Source: Calamus simplicifolius (lineage: Eukaryota > Streptophyta > Magnoliopsida > Arecales > Arecaceae). From it: a DNA stretch of 64,000 nucleotides. Position 1 is the stretch's first letter; each line of letters starts with the position of its first letter. Of this stretch, positions 46,321 to 58,356 are shown one piece after another. The stretch lies in assembly GCA_900491605.1 (NCBI GenBank), contig UESW01003902.1:641840-705839 (forward strand). The letters run 5' to 3'. A program made the position numbers and the translations under genes. The notes beneath the pieces are model-generated. The model did no database searches. It saw only the letters and a list, made by a program, of their open reading frames with translations, and had not been told where the DNA came from.

Positions 46321-47332
46321 AGATATGTGATCGAGGAAATTTGCTGGAATAGGCTGGAATCAGAAGCTTGCTGTCATTTATGCTGGAGTATTAAAGTACT
46401 TTAGGTGGAAATATAAGCTTCATTGCATTGCAATAAGACATCATCTTTGATATACAACCCGGATCTTATTCCTTTTGGGGGTATTTTTGATGAACCATTC
46501 TGTTTGTGGTTTGTTTGGATTGATACTACTTTGTGAACACAAACTACCCATGCAAGCAACCAGGCCAGAAACCAGCACCACTATGAGAACATGATGGAAT
46601 TGAGATCCTCTATAAGAGATGGATGTAGAATAGCAACTGCTTAATTGGGAACAAAGAAATTGCCGCCTGAAGAAGACTCAAAACCTTCAGTTGAAGTGGC
46701 AAGTCTAAATGCATATTGCTAGTGACTGTTCCAATTGGACAAACTTAACTACGTTGACTTGTGCCAGGCTGTTGGCGACTACATGGAAAATCAGAAAAAC
46801 TCTTCCCAACAGCAAAACATTACTTGAATTCTGTTCATGGATTACCCATTTGATATTTCTTGGGACAAAAATCGTGAAGTGTTAGTTGGCCTTCATCCGA
46901 AGCTTTGAGAATCTATGGTTTTGCAGAAGTATTTCTTTTTCCTGTATTGCTACTTAAGTTGTTGAACTCATATATATGCTGTTTCTGTTAAGCAGTGAGA
47001 AAAGAGAGGAAACAAAGCTTTTCTGCCCTGTATTACTTCTAACAATTTTTTTTAAAAAAAAATAAAATCAACTTAAGAATGGTTTTATGCCCTGTTCATA
47101 AGCATTACTTCTCACAAGTAAATAGAGGGCTACCAAGAAATGAACAGTATGATGAAAATAATAATAATAATAAACACTATTTTCAACTTAATGAATTTTT
47201 CAACTTCACTGATTAAAGATGAGGTTGATTTGTTCATTTCCAATCAGATTTCTTCGGAAATGGTGTCCAATGTACCCTCATGTAAAGCCTAAGCCGACCT
47301 CACCGATTTTCTCACTTCTACTCATTAACAAA

Positions 47333-50300
47333 TTATACACCAACTACAAAATAAAGAAGCATTGAGAAAACAATGGGCACCAAGTCTTCTAGAAAAAAAG
47401 GCTTCCTCCCAGCACTGCATGGTAGATCTGTTCCACTGAAGCAACCAGTTTTTTGCTTAATCCCACTTCCACCTTCCAGTACAAATGTGGAGTTGGTCTT
47501 CCCACTGCTAAATAAGATGCACCAAAAGAATGGTCCATGATGAGCTCTATTAAATCCCACTCCAACTTCAGTGTGTTCTTTACCATGCAAAAGAGAGATT
47601 CTTTTCTTGTCTGAAACTAGAACTTTAGAGAAAGCTTGCTCTGGATTTAGATATTTCCACTGGCATCCAACAAGATGGCCAGATATAATGTCAACTGTTG
47701 GCAATTCTACTCCGCAATTGGGGGCATATACCTCAGTAATGTCAACTTCTGGAGGCCGACAGCTTAGTGTATTGTTGCTACTGCAGTTTCCCATGCAGTC
47801 AGATATGTATTGCAAAGCCATGCACCCTAGCCCTGGACTATCATAAAGCTTTGGTAGCTTATTCGCTGTTCGATTCTTATTTATGTAGCCAACAAGCTCA
47901 TTAGCAGGATTTCCTGGAAGAAGGTAGCATTGATATGCATAAATAAGGGGCACAGAAGAGTGCAAGAGATCTAGCAATGCTTATTACCATAAGCGAATAT
48001 TTCTTTGGATAACATAAGATTCTTCTAATATCATTTGAATAATCCTTATAATGTTAATTGAAATTGTGTCATGGCATAACATTGATAGGCAAGTTACGGG
48101 CTCTGTGTGTGTACATGTGCAGAATACTTCCGTAGATTACATAAGAACATCATGATATCAACCGTTTAGTTAGTCCATCTAATGTAATTGAAATTCCATC
48201 ATGGCACAACACTGATAGGCTAGTTTTAATAACAGAATAATGTGGGCCGTGTGTGCGATTTAGGTATATAAGAACATAATGATAACAACTTTTTTGGATA
48301 CTCCACATTATGAGAATGAAAATGTCATTGCATAACATTGATAATCAAGTTATAATGCAATAATGTGTTCTGCATGTGCATGCACATGCATGTATATTGA
48401 TTTAGGGATGCATTATAGGTCCACTACAATGAGATTGAAACTGCGTCATGGCACAACATTGATAAGCAAGTAATAATAATGCAGTTAGTGACCTGCATGT
48501 GCATGCACATGCATGTATATTGATTTGGTGATGCATTTTAGGATCACTACAAAGTGAAAATTTCATTAATCGATGACATTAGGAAACACCGTGATGCATT
48601 AAGCCAAGGTCTTAAGATTTGGTTTCAGTTTTGGTTCCCTGGTTAGAATTTTGTTTCCAGGAGCTTCAGTGGTTTTCTGCCAGTTAGAATTTTGGTCCTG
48701 ACAGTTTTGGTAATCTTGGCAGTTTCACTTCAAGCTTCAGAGTTTTGGTAAAATAAAAAGAAATCAAGGCAAGTTATTTCATATTATTTTTATCGCAAGG
48801 ATTATAACTTATGTAATTTTAACATTTTAGGCTAAACTTAAACTGTATTGAAGCTTAATGCATTAAATATATCAAATGAATGCACTTATCTATTGTGTAA
48901 AATGTCAAATATCATTAAAGCAAATCTAAATTAATAAAACAAATATCTAAGAGTATAAAATTGGGTACATAAGTTAATTGGCATGTCATACCATTGCAGG
49001 GTGGCCCATGCAAATCATTATCATTATAGCGTAGATGAGGTAATTGATGTGGATGAGGATAGTGATGAGATAGCACACACTCACAGTCATATCAAACTTT
49101 ACTGCATGTTGCAATATTGTCTATTTCTCGAGAATTAAAGGCACACATTAAGACTGCATCTTACTTGCCATATAACAGAGTTTGTGCAAAATTAAATATT
49201 GAGCAGACCGGTAGAGTCTTAAATAAATGTATAATTCAATTATATGATGAATTTTAGAAATTGTTGAACCTATTTAGTTGCTAAAGCAAAAGAAGTAATA
49301 AAGATATAATTTTAGTCAGTCTGAAACAAGCTGAAACTGCTGATATTTCAGTCAGTTTTGGCCTAAACTTTAAACCTTGGATTGAAAAATGCACTGAAAA
49401 CTTATCAAGGAGCTGCTTCTGAATCTCAAAGTCGAATATGCATGGCAAGCCGTGTTGGGTTTGGTGTGGTGCTATCAAGGCTCAGGTTGGACTAATTTGT
49501 AATTGGGTTGGGTATGGATTCAAGGGTTGAGATTAAATCAAGTCACGGGTGTACACGAGCTTGGGATTAGTTTAATCTCATTGGGTTAGTCCATAGGAGT
49601 TTTTATTGAGTTTGGACCTAGCCCACTTGATGGATGTATTTAAACCCTAGTCTCTAGGGTTTTGATAGAATAGAACAAAGATTTTTTTTTTTCAAGAATT
49701 TATCTCATCGCCTATCTCTCCTCCCTCCTCCTTCCTCTTCTTCGTTGTAGGAGAAAGATATCCTCACGGACGCGTGCTTCCGTGGCTCCCTTCCATGGGA
49801 GAAGCAGGCTTCCGTGCAGGCTTCAAGGGGCTTCGTGGCTGGTGCTCGGATCCATCAACCACTCAGGAGAAGCATGGACATGAAGCTGTGAAGGAGAAGC
49901 ACGGACGTGAACTCAGTGGGACACTACGTGAAAAGGACGTGGAAGTCCTTGCATCACGTGAACGAGGCTGCTTCCGTGCATTCTTGTGTTAAGAGAAAAG
50001 GAAGTAGTGGGAGAATATGTGAAGAGTAGGCTTCACGGATAAATCTAGAAAGAATAAAAGGGGCTACGGTGTTTTGAACCCGGGATCAAGGGGTTTAAAA
50101 GAAAACAAGTTATCCCTGCAGCAATCTGATTGTTTGCAACAAAGGATGAAAGCTAAGGGTAGTTCTTCAGCGAGGTTGATCCCATTGCTGTTCATCAAGC
50201 ACTAAACCCCAACAGTTGGTTTCTTCGTATGGAAAGTCCGGGTAGAGGACCCTCCTTGTGCAGCAAGGTTTAGATCTGGCTTTGAAGGAAAGGCTAGATA

Positions 50301-53300
50301 GGATGATAAACAAACAGTGGATGTCGTTGGAGAAGAAATCATATGCAATAATCAGAGGATGTTTGGCAGACTCAACCCTTTATTCAGTGCAGAAGGAGAA
50401 GACCTCGAAGGGACACTGGTCAAAGTTGTAAGCCCTCTATATAGGGAAGAATATGTGCAACAAGTTGATACTGAAGAAGCGCCTCTACAACCTTCGATGT
50501 CAAAAGGTGGAGTTGTGCTGGGTCACATCCAGGTGTTTGACCATATGAGCAATGAATTGCTGAATGTCGGGGTTAAGATAGAGGAAGATAAGGCACTTTT
50601 ATTATTGTGTTCACTGCCCATATCATATGATTCATTGGTCATGATGCTGCTCTACGGAAAGAAAAATTATTCTATAAAGATATTGTCTCGATGCTTCAGA
50701 CGAATGAGCAGAGGAAGAAGATAACCAAGGAAGCTATTCCCCAAGAAGGTCTATCAGTTGGGAAGGGTCAGGCAGAGGCAGGAACAGGAGCAAGCCTTGG
50801 GGACGGTCAAAGTCTAGGAAGGCTAAGTGCTACAAGTGTGGTGAGGTAGGACATTCAAGAGGGATTGTCCTAAGTAAAAAAAGGAAGAAAATGGAGGATC
50901 TGAATCTATAAGTACAATTGCAGACCAGAAGGTGAAGGATGATCTCTTGATGGTATCAGATGGTCATAGGCATAGCACATAGATGTGGACATTGGATTCA
51001 GCTTGTTCTCATTATTACACTCCTAACTGGTCATGGTTCAGTACTTACACAGAGGTTGATGAGGGGAGTGTAACTCTTGGAGAAGATCACCCTTGCAAGG
51101 TAACAGGGATTGGCACAGTGAGGGTGAGGATGTTTGATGGCATAGTGCACACTCTTACTAGCATGAAGCATGTCCCAGAACTCAAAAAGAATCTGGTGTC
51201 ACTGGGATATCTGGAGCAGACTGGATACAGCTTTAGCAGTCATGCCAAGAGTGGAGTTCTAAACATTTCCAATGGAGCTATGGCGATGATGAGAGGGAGA
51301 AGGCTGAAGAACAACCTATATAGGTTGGAGGGCTCTGTGGTGACCAAAAAATCTAAGGTAGCAGCCGTGGAACATAATCCTTAGGATGTGTACAGGATGT
51401 GGCATTACTGCCTAGGCCACATGAAAGATAGGGGGATGAAAGAACTGAGCAAGAGAGGACTACTTCTAGACCTGAGTGATGGATATATGAAGATGAGCCA
51501 TGTCAAATGAAAAAACAGAGGAGAGTGCAGTTCTTGGTTAGCACAACTAGGAGTGTAGAACCCCTAAAGCTAGTACACATAGATGTCTGGGAATCAGTTT
51601 CAATTTTTGTAAGGAATGGGGCCAGATACTTCTTGACCCTGATAGATAATTTCTCAAGGAAGCAGTAGATCTACTTTATGAAGGAGAAATCAGAGGTCTT
51701 CACAAAGTTTAGAATCTAAAAGGCTGAGGTGAAAAAGGAGCAAGGTAGGAGTGTGAAGTATCTAAGGTCAGACAATGGTGAAAAATATACCAGCAGGGAG
51801 TTTCAGAGATTTTGTGAGGAATGGGGCATCAAAAGGCACTTCTCGGTGATGAAAACTTCTCAACAGTAAGGGGTTGTTGAAAGGATGAACTAAACACTAT
51901 TGAAAAAAACAAGATGCTTGAGGCTACAGGCAAGGCTTCCAAAGATGTTCTGAGTTGATGCAGTAGATGTAGCCAGCTACTTGGTCAATCGGCCATCACA
52001 CACCAGGTTGGATGGAGGCATTCTAGAGGAGATAGGGTCTGGATGGAAGATAAGCCTAAACCATCTGAGAGTGTTTGGATGCACGTCATATGTGCATGTT
52101 GGTGCTGGAGAGCAGAGTAAGTTGGACGCCAGGTCTAAGAAGATGATGTTCATGGGCTATCCGCATGGAATCAAAGGGTATCAGCTGTGGGACCCCTTGG
52201 AGAAGAAGGTTGTCATCAGCAAGGATGTGACCTTTAATGAGAACTCAATCCTCTAGAGAAGAGATGGTACAAATACATAGCAGGGGCTGCAGGAGGTAGA
52301 ACATGGCAATACTAGTCAGATGACCTCCTATATAGTCGTGTCATTTGCTAGTGGACCAGGAGGATTTGAGATTTAGGTGGAGAGGACTGATAGAGGGGTC
52401 AAAAGCCAGAAAGTTCAGCAGGATGTAGCTGGGCAAGGGACTGATACTGGGATCGCACTACATAGGCCTAGGAGAAACGTGCGACCACCAGTTCGATACG
52501 GCTTTGAGGATTTAATGTCATATGCCCTAGTGACATCGAATGGAGATCCTTACACCTATTAGAAGGCTGTGAAGAGCCAGGACAGTCAGGACAAAGATAG
52601 GTGGGTTCAGGCTATGGCAGAGATGTAGGTTATAGCAGAGGTAATGCAGTCTCTCTACAGGACTGGTACGTGGCAGGTGGTCCAATTGCCATAAGAGAAG
52701 AAATTCATTGGTTGCAAATGGGTTTATCAATGTAAGAAAGGGCCTTCAGAGCAAGGGGGTATCAGGTATAAGGCAGGACTAGTGGTCAGAGGATACTTTC
52801 AGGATAAAAGCATCGACTACATAGAGCTAATGGAAGGTGGAATGAAACTGATAAAGGTGCATACTAAGGAGAACCTAGGAGATACACTGACCAAGGTTCT
52901 TTTATGTGATAGCTTTCGTAGGTATTGTAGTTGATGGATACAACGAACGTGCTGAGGCCTTGAAAGCATCAAGGTGAAGATTATTGGGCCTGGTGTGGTG
53001 CTATCAAGGCTCAGGTTGGACTAACTTGTATTGGGTTGGGTATGAGTCCAAGGGTTGAGATTAAATCAAGTCACGGATGTACACGAGCTTGGAGATTAGT
53101 TTAATCTCATTGGGTTAGTCCATGAAAGTTTTTGTTGAGTTTGGGCCTAGCCCACTTGGTGGATGTATTTAAACTCTAATCTCTAGGGTTTGGATAGAAT
53201 AGAACATATATTCTTTTTTTCCAAGAATTTATCTCATTACCTATCTCTACTCCCTCCTCCTTCCTCTTCTTCGTCGTAGGAGAAAGATGTCCTCACGTAT

Positions 53301-56300
53301 GCGTGCTTCCGTGGCTCCCTTCCGAGAGAAGCAGGCTTCCGTGCAGGCTTCAAGGGGCTTCGTGGCTGGCGCTCGGATCCATCAACAGCTCAGGAGAAGC
53401 ACGTACGTGAAGCTGTGAAGGAGAAGCACATATGTGAACTCAATGGAACGCTACGTGAAAAGGACGTGAAAGTCCTTGCATCATGTGGACGAAGCTGCTT
53501 CCAAGCGTTCTTGTGTCAAGAGAAAAGGAAGTAGTGGGAGAATACGTGAAGAGTAGGCTTCACGGAAAACGGATGTGAACATGAAGGGGGAGGGGGTTCC
53601 AAGCCAGGTGGAGAAAGTCAAAGATCCAGTCAATTGGCTTCGAAGAATTTCAGCAGGCAAAGAAAAAGATTTATTTATTAAAATAAATCTAGAAAGAATA
53701 AAGGGGGCTATGGTGTTTTGAACCCGGGATCCGGCTTGCAGTGGAAACTCATTTCACTTTGTAAAGGACCTAAATCACCCATTGATTTGAATCAGAATTT
53801 GATTATGGAGTCAAAATGCAATACTAAACCCACTAAGTAGATGGCTTTTGGATCAGATCCTTGGTTAGAATATGATCCATTGACAGCTGTACCAGAGGTA
53901 TCCACAAATTATACCCATTCATCCCCTTGCAATGCCAAATGCTAGCATGTATCATGTTCCCCAAGATTGAAGAAATTATCTATTTACCTGTATAGATCCT
54001 AGAAGTATTTTGGTCATTTTATACTAACATTTCACTTTCTGCATAGAGCTGGATTCTGTATGGTCAACAATACTAATAAAAGTATAGAAATCTATCAGAT
54101 AATTTAAAATTTAATGGGCCATTTGAAAAATAACTTGTGGGTCGTGCTGCATGCAATTCCTCAATTTCAATGTAGCTCCACCTAATAAAGAACAAACTGT
54201 CATAAATCTTCCAAATTTAAGATGAAAAGATAAAATGAACTAGTCACCCTGCACCTATCAACCGGTACATGATACAGAGATAAATCAGAACAAGAATGGC
54301 TATGGACTCAACTGTAACATCTCTTGCTGACCCATTTCCTTTCAGCAATCTTGAGCATATGCCTGTAGATATTACTCTCTTTGACTAGAAGTCAGAATGG
54401 TGTTTCGAATTCCTTAAAGAAGAAATTTATCTCCATTACCATTTTTATAGAGAATAGCATGAGATGAATATGACTATCATAGGCAAACGTTCCAAGGGAC
54501 ATCAATTTTTGTTTGGTCGAAAACAGGGACTCTCAGTAATCATAGATTCATGATGATGCTATGGCCATGACAATATACTGTACCTGGAGTCAAATTTTGT
54601 TGAACTTAAACTTTTGGATGCATTTTGGCCTAAGAGCTTGCTCTGACTGGTTACACAAGAAGTTGAAGAAATGAGATTCAGATGTTGAAATTCTACTTAC
54701 TTCATCAGGCCATCACCATTCTATTTACTCATCTGAGTTGATGTCCATTATATTTTATATTTCAAGGACTGCCGGTTGAATTTATATAGTTGGAAACTCA
54801 AAGAGGATCATCATTCTCATAGAATACTTCCATTCTGTGGCCATTGCCTACAAGCCTTTTCTACCCAAAAAAAGGGGAATTTTGCTACACATTTAAGATG
54901 TGATTAGTGAAAAAGGAATTGTGATATTAGTTAAAGTGCTAGTTTTGTAGTTCTATGTCTTGCAGCTGACCTTCTCAATGACTTACTTGAATAATAAAAC
55001 AAAAATTCGTTCCTTTATCAGAAACCAACATAAAGACTCTACTCAGTAAATCCTAATATATGGATCAAATTAAAGAACTGAGCACATCAAGGTGGAAACC
55101 CCAGCAAAGAAACTTGTGGTTTATATGGAACAAAAGCAACTGCAGGAGATTGTTGAGAAGCCAGGATGGTTGACAATAATGGGCAATACTGAAAGGGCAC
55201 TGTATTAGGTCTCTGTTCAGAAATATATTTATTCCTGATCTGGCCAAAGTGTTTATTATCCTTTCTTGTGCACCAATTTTGAAGCCTAACAGAGTGGAAG
55301 AATCATCATCTAATTGAATCTATGGGGACCAAGTATTTGTTCTGGTGTGTATGTGGATGCAGTTTAAAATAAACAAGAATACAAGGGGAATTGTTCCTTC
55401 TTATCATTAAAGAACATTGTTTTTCTTCAACATAAACGTTTCAACTATCTTCTCCATGTAGCTACCAGCTGAAAGAGTTGTACCCTAAAAGCTAATCGCA
55501 ATTTAATTATGATAGGGTTTCTTTTATTCTTTCAAATCATATATATGATATTTTGCTTACAAATAAAAGGCATTATGTTTCATCATTCGCTACTTCTTAT
55601 AATTATGATGAATCCCATAGATTAGGACAATGATTTTAGGGCTATGATGAGATCATGCTAGTGAGACCTAAAATCAATCCTAATCTAAAACATTCTCAGT
55701 CAATGGTACATTGAGTCGGGGATCAATGCCACCAGAAAGACCGACACATCTTGTGTATGCTCGATGCAGAGGGTGATTGATCTCACAATCACTTGTATGA
55801 GACACGAATACAAAGATGTGAATGCTCATTAGAGGAATGAGTTCAGTAAATTGATCTACCAAGAGAACATCTTATGAATACTTACTTATTTGTCAAAAGA
55901 TGATTCTCCAAGTGGGAGTTGTGCAAGTGATCCTTAAACCTAAGATTGCCATAGTATCTTGTGCATGTAAATCCATATTTTGGTTTAGACTCATTCATGA
56001 CATTAAGTTGTGTACGAGGTATTCAGGATATGGTGGATTATGTACGAAGATTGTGAGTAGATCAACAAGGAATCAATCACTTCTAGTAAGAGAAGCCTAC
56101 ATCCTACTTGCTCTAATGTTATGATGATTCAGGAAGTCTTTGATCAAAGCAGAATGAAAAATTAGAAAGAGTTTCTAATCTTTCATTAATTGAATTATCA
56201 TTAGAAGATTAAGAAAGACATGAATAAGTAATTGAGTTTGACATTGATCCATACTCATATATTTATTCAGGGTGCAGTACGATTGAAGGATTGAATTGCA

Positions 56301-58356
56301 CGGTAACTTACTTCTGAAGGGTATATTTGGTATATCCATCAAATTCATATCTTTTGAGTAGACATGATACGTTGCTAGATGTCAATCTTGTCTTGTAGGA
56401 TTAAAGAGTTTGATTTGATCAATAATTAGAAAGGGTTCTAATTGTCAAGTTCGGGATCGCATTGATTGGACCTATAAGGATTAGAAATGTTCTAATCATG
56501 ATAGGTCAACTTGCACCCACACCTACTGCTGGCTAGATGTGAAACCCAATGGGTCGCACATAAAGGAACTGATCAGGGATCTAATTGGATTAGATCATGT
56601 TGGCAGGATAGACATGCTAGCATGTGTTGCAAACCCTAGCTCTTGATTCAAATTGAATTCAAATCTTATTCTTGTATTATGTTAATCTAATATGATTAGA
56701 TCATGACCTAATGTGGGTTGGCCAAGAGTTGAAATCCAATTGGCTTTATTTGGACCATTGGATCGCTCTTTGGATAATGGATATGGACCATTGGTTAGTG
56801 GCACGATTTGGATCATTGGATGGTGGTGTCTTAATTTGGACTATTGGATGATATCTTAATTTAGACCATTCCAGTCTTATTTTAGACATTATCATGAAAT
56901 AAGTGAGGAAGGTTATCAACATGAGAAGGGCATGAATAAGGCTTATCGGATAAGTCTTTTGAGCGAATACGTCTTTCCGCTCTCTCCGTAACGCCTCTCT
57001 TCATAACGCCTCATCATGATGAGACGCTATCCTTAGGACATGCCTCATCATGATGAGGCAGGATGAGGCATATGGATGGGATGTATCTGCATTCCTCCGC
57101 TTCTTATAAATAGGAAGGTCTCCTGTGGTTCATGATACATAGAATCCATCTGAAGAGAAATCAAGTCCCATTTCTCTCTTATTTCTCTTATAGGTCTTGT
57201 TCTGAACCAAGACAAGAAGGTCTTCTTCAGGACAAGAGGTTGTTTTGTCCTGAACTAAGACAAGGTCTTTTTAGGACAAGAAGCTGTCTTGTCCTAAACA
57301 AAGACAAGAAGGTCTTATTCAGGACAAAAGGCTTTGAAGGATTTTGTAAGAGAAAGAAAATTAGAAGGGAAAGAAAGCAAGCTAATCAAATTCTTTAGAA
57401 GGATTAAAGCATCAAGAATAAAAGTTTTAAAGGAGCCAGAGTCTTGAATCCAATTCCTGTGTGGATCGACGTTGGAGGACGAATACTTGGACATCTTGTG
57501 GATATTCCAACATATTGGATTTAGCATTACAGGTATTCTTCTTATCCTGCATTTACTATTTATTCATTTGATTGCTACCATTAGAATATCTTAGCTATTA
57601 AGGGTTTCATGCAAACATATCTTATTGAGAAATTTATAAAATCCACAAGCTTCCACTGCGCTATCAGGCGTGCATGAAACCCCAACATCAGCCTAAGATA
57701 TAGGAAAGTTCCATGGGATGAAATCCAGAATATCAAAGATTTTCTACTGAGCAGAGATGAATGGGCATAAGCATTCTTTTTATGAATTTGAGAGTTTGCT
57801 ACCGCTGCTCCTGCAAAGCCTTAATCCCAAAGTTAGTTGGGTTTGGTATGAACCTGAGAGTCTCAGAACTCTTAAACTGAGGAATTATTAGTCTTTAAAA
57901 TAAATTAACTTGATGCATTTCTAGGAATTCTCCATCAAATACTTGCACAAAGAGGACACTTAGATGATGGCTGCCACATTCTAGTCACAACTCAAAAATC
58001 AAAACATCAAAGCCTAGAGTTATCAGCACTAAAAGAATCTCTCACGCAACCAAAGGGTAACAGTGGCTTGGTACCCTTGAAAGTGTAAACCCTTAACATG
58101 GATACAGTATGCCCTTTTGACCACATTACATAAAAAAGGGAGGAAATATCATACATTAGTGCCTAATCAAATTGTGTCACAAACTTAACCTAACAAAGAA
58201 GATGAGACCTGATCCTTTTGTTAAATGCCTGTAGTTAAATTCTTACAAAATATTGAAAGGAAAGATGAGAAATGTACCAGGGTCTTTTGCAGAGGAGACA
58301 AAGACAAGGATGAATAAACAGAGAATGAAGAACTTCCAACACCAGAGGTTCCACAT
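47333..58356 (-). CDS. GPI-anchored cell-surface protein (At3g18050-like), two exons with a 10.4-kb intron
   Basis: Exon 1 (58356-58278) encodes MWNLWCWKFFILCLFILVFV and SSAKDP, a signal peptide. Exon 2 (47913-47333) follows a CCAG acceptor and continues GNPANELVGYINKNRTANKL. The donor GTACAT splits the Gly codon so that the join is in frame and gives 219 aa. The mature part has many Cys residues and N-glycosylation sites (NRT, NCS, NNT, NST). It ends in a hydrophobic tail (VPIVFSMLLYFVVGV) after a small-residue region, typical of a GPI signal. This matches a plant family of uncharacterised GPI-anchored proteins distantly like the SCP/CAP fold. The protein would sit on the outer plasma membrane; its role is unknown. 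The intron (58277-47914) contains a copia element, a second LTR and repeats. The join is inferred from phase, splice sites and family fit, without a transcript. Confidence 0.82.
48055..48560. repeat. Imperfect tandem repeat, about four units of 120-130 bp, in the intron
   Basis: CATGGCACAACATTGATAGG-like words occur at about 48071, 48201, 48327 and 48448. The last two units also share GCATGTGCATGCACATGCAT followed by GTATATTGATTT. The units have diverged, so the array is old. Confidence 0.8.
48607..49380. mobile_element. Probable MITE in the intron
   Basis: The left end CCAAGGTCTTAAGATTTGG and the reverse-complemented right end CCAAGGTTTAAAGTTTAGG are similar. Both are followed inwards by GTTTCAG and AAAACTGA words. 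The interior is AT-rich without coding sequence. The target duplication is unclear. Confidence 0.5.
49453..50214 (+). repeat. 5' LTR of the intronic copia element
   Basis: The ends TGTTGGG and CCCAACA are inverted repeats. The segment TGGTGTGGTGCTATCAAGGC and most of what follows matches the 3' LTR from 52990. The first bases inside, GTTGGTTTCTTCG, hold a TGG that may be the primer site. Confidence 0.85.
50290..52950 (+). pseudogene. Copia gag-pol remnant
   Basis: The gag part is recognisable by ELLNVGVKIEEDKALLLLC (about 50560-50620), followed by a zinc-knuckle trace (CYKCGEVGHSR, near 50830). The protease-like motif WTLDSACSHYYTPNWSWF is at about 50984. A GAG-pre-integrase trace (MWHYCLGH), integrase pieces (YLRSDNGEKYTSREFQRFCE) and VFGCTSYVHVGAGEQSKLDA follow. 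The RT start (GCKWVYQCKKGPSEQGGIRY) is cut off near 52820. It then jumps directly to an RNase H end (LIKVHTKENLGDTLTKV), so the RT core is deleted. Many stop codons interrupt it. Confidence 0.85.
52982..53732 (+). repeat. 3' LTR of the intronic copia element, truncated at its 3' end
   Basis: It starts TATTGGGCCTGG, with A in place of the G of TG, and matches the 5' LTR up to TTTTGAACCCGGGATC. Beyond that the sequence is unrelated. No target duplication can be identified. Confidence 0.8.
53733..55470. other. Intron sequence, nothing recognised
   Basis: AT-rich DNA without credible coding frames, clear repeats or element ends. It is part of the long intron of the GPI-protein gene. Confidence 0.5.
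55476..57687 (+). mobile_element. Probable solo or truncated LTR (copia-like) in the intron
   Basis: The right end GAAACCCCAACA is a typical copia LTR terminus. The left start is AGTTGTACCCTAAAAGC, which I take as a changed TGTTG. A TATA box TTATAAATAGG near 57105-57115 and a leader with four GACAAGAAGGTCTT-like repeats support plus orientation. CCTCATCATGATGAG is repeated at about 57010-57060 and forms hairpins. No target duplication was found and there is no internal coding region, so the call is tentative. Confidence 0.5.
57688..58277. other. Intron sequence next to the signal-peptide exon
   Basis: No repeat or coding feature is recognised. The donor GTACAT of the GPI-protein gene lies at 58277-58272 on the minus strand. 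Confidence 0.5.

Larger units (their letters stand above)
44779..47332. other. Intergenic DNA with a purine-rich tract and a small duplication
   Basis: The first part is the 3' untranslated region of CDC20. A 245-base A/G tract lies at about 45290-45535, and a pair of similar 60-base segments (AAAATTTAAAATCTTAATTA type) at about 45620 and 45735. A 34-base direct duplication lies at 46256-46320. No gene is seen in the rest. Confidence 0.5.
49453..53732 (+). mobile_element. Defective Tork-like Ty1/copia element in the intron of the GPI-protein gene
   Basis: The 5' LTR is 49453-50214 (TGTTGGGTTTGG to AAACCCCAACA). The partial 3' LTR starts at 52982 after the tract AAGGTGAAGAT and stops at about 53732, some 125 bases before its expected end. 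Between them are gag, protease, integrase and small RT and RNase H remnants with many stops. The element is in the opposite orientation to the host gene. The 5' LTR lacks about 130 bases that the 3' LTR keeps (about 53570-53690). Confidence 0.88.

Noticed and set aside
49774..49992. Frame of 72 codons in the copia LTR
   Set aside because: It lies within the LTR, is damaged in the other LTR copy and has no domain.
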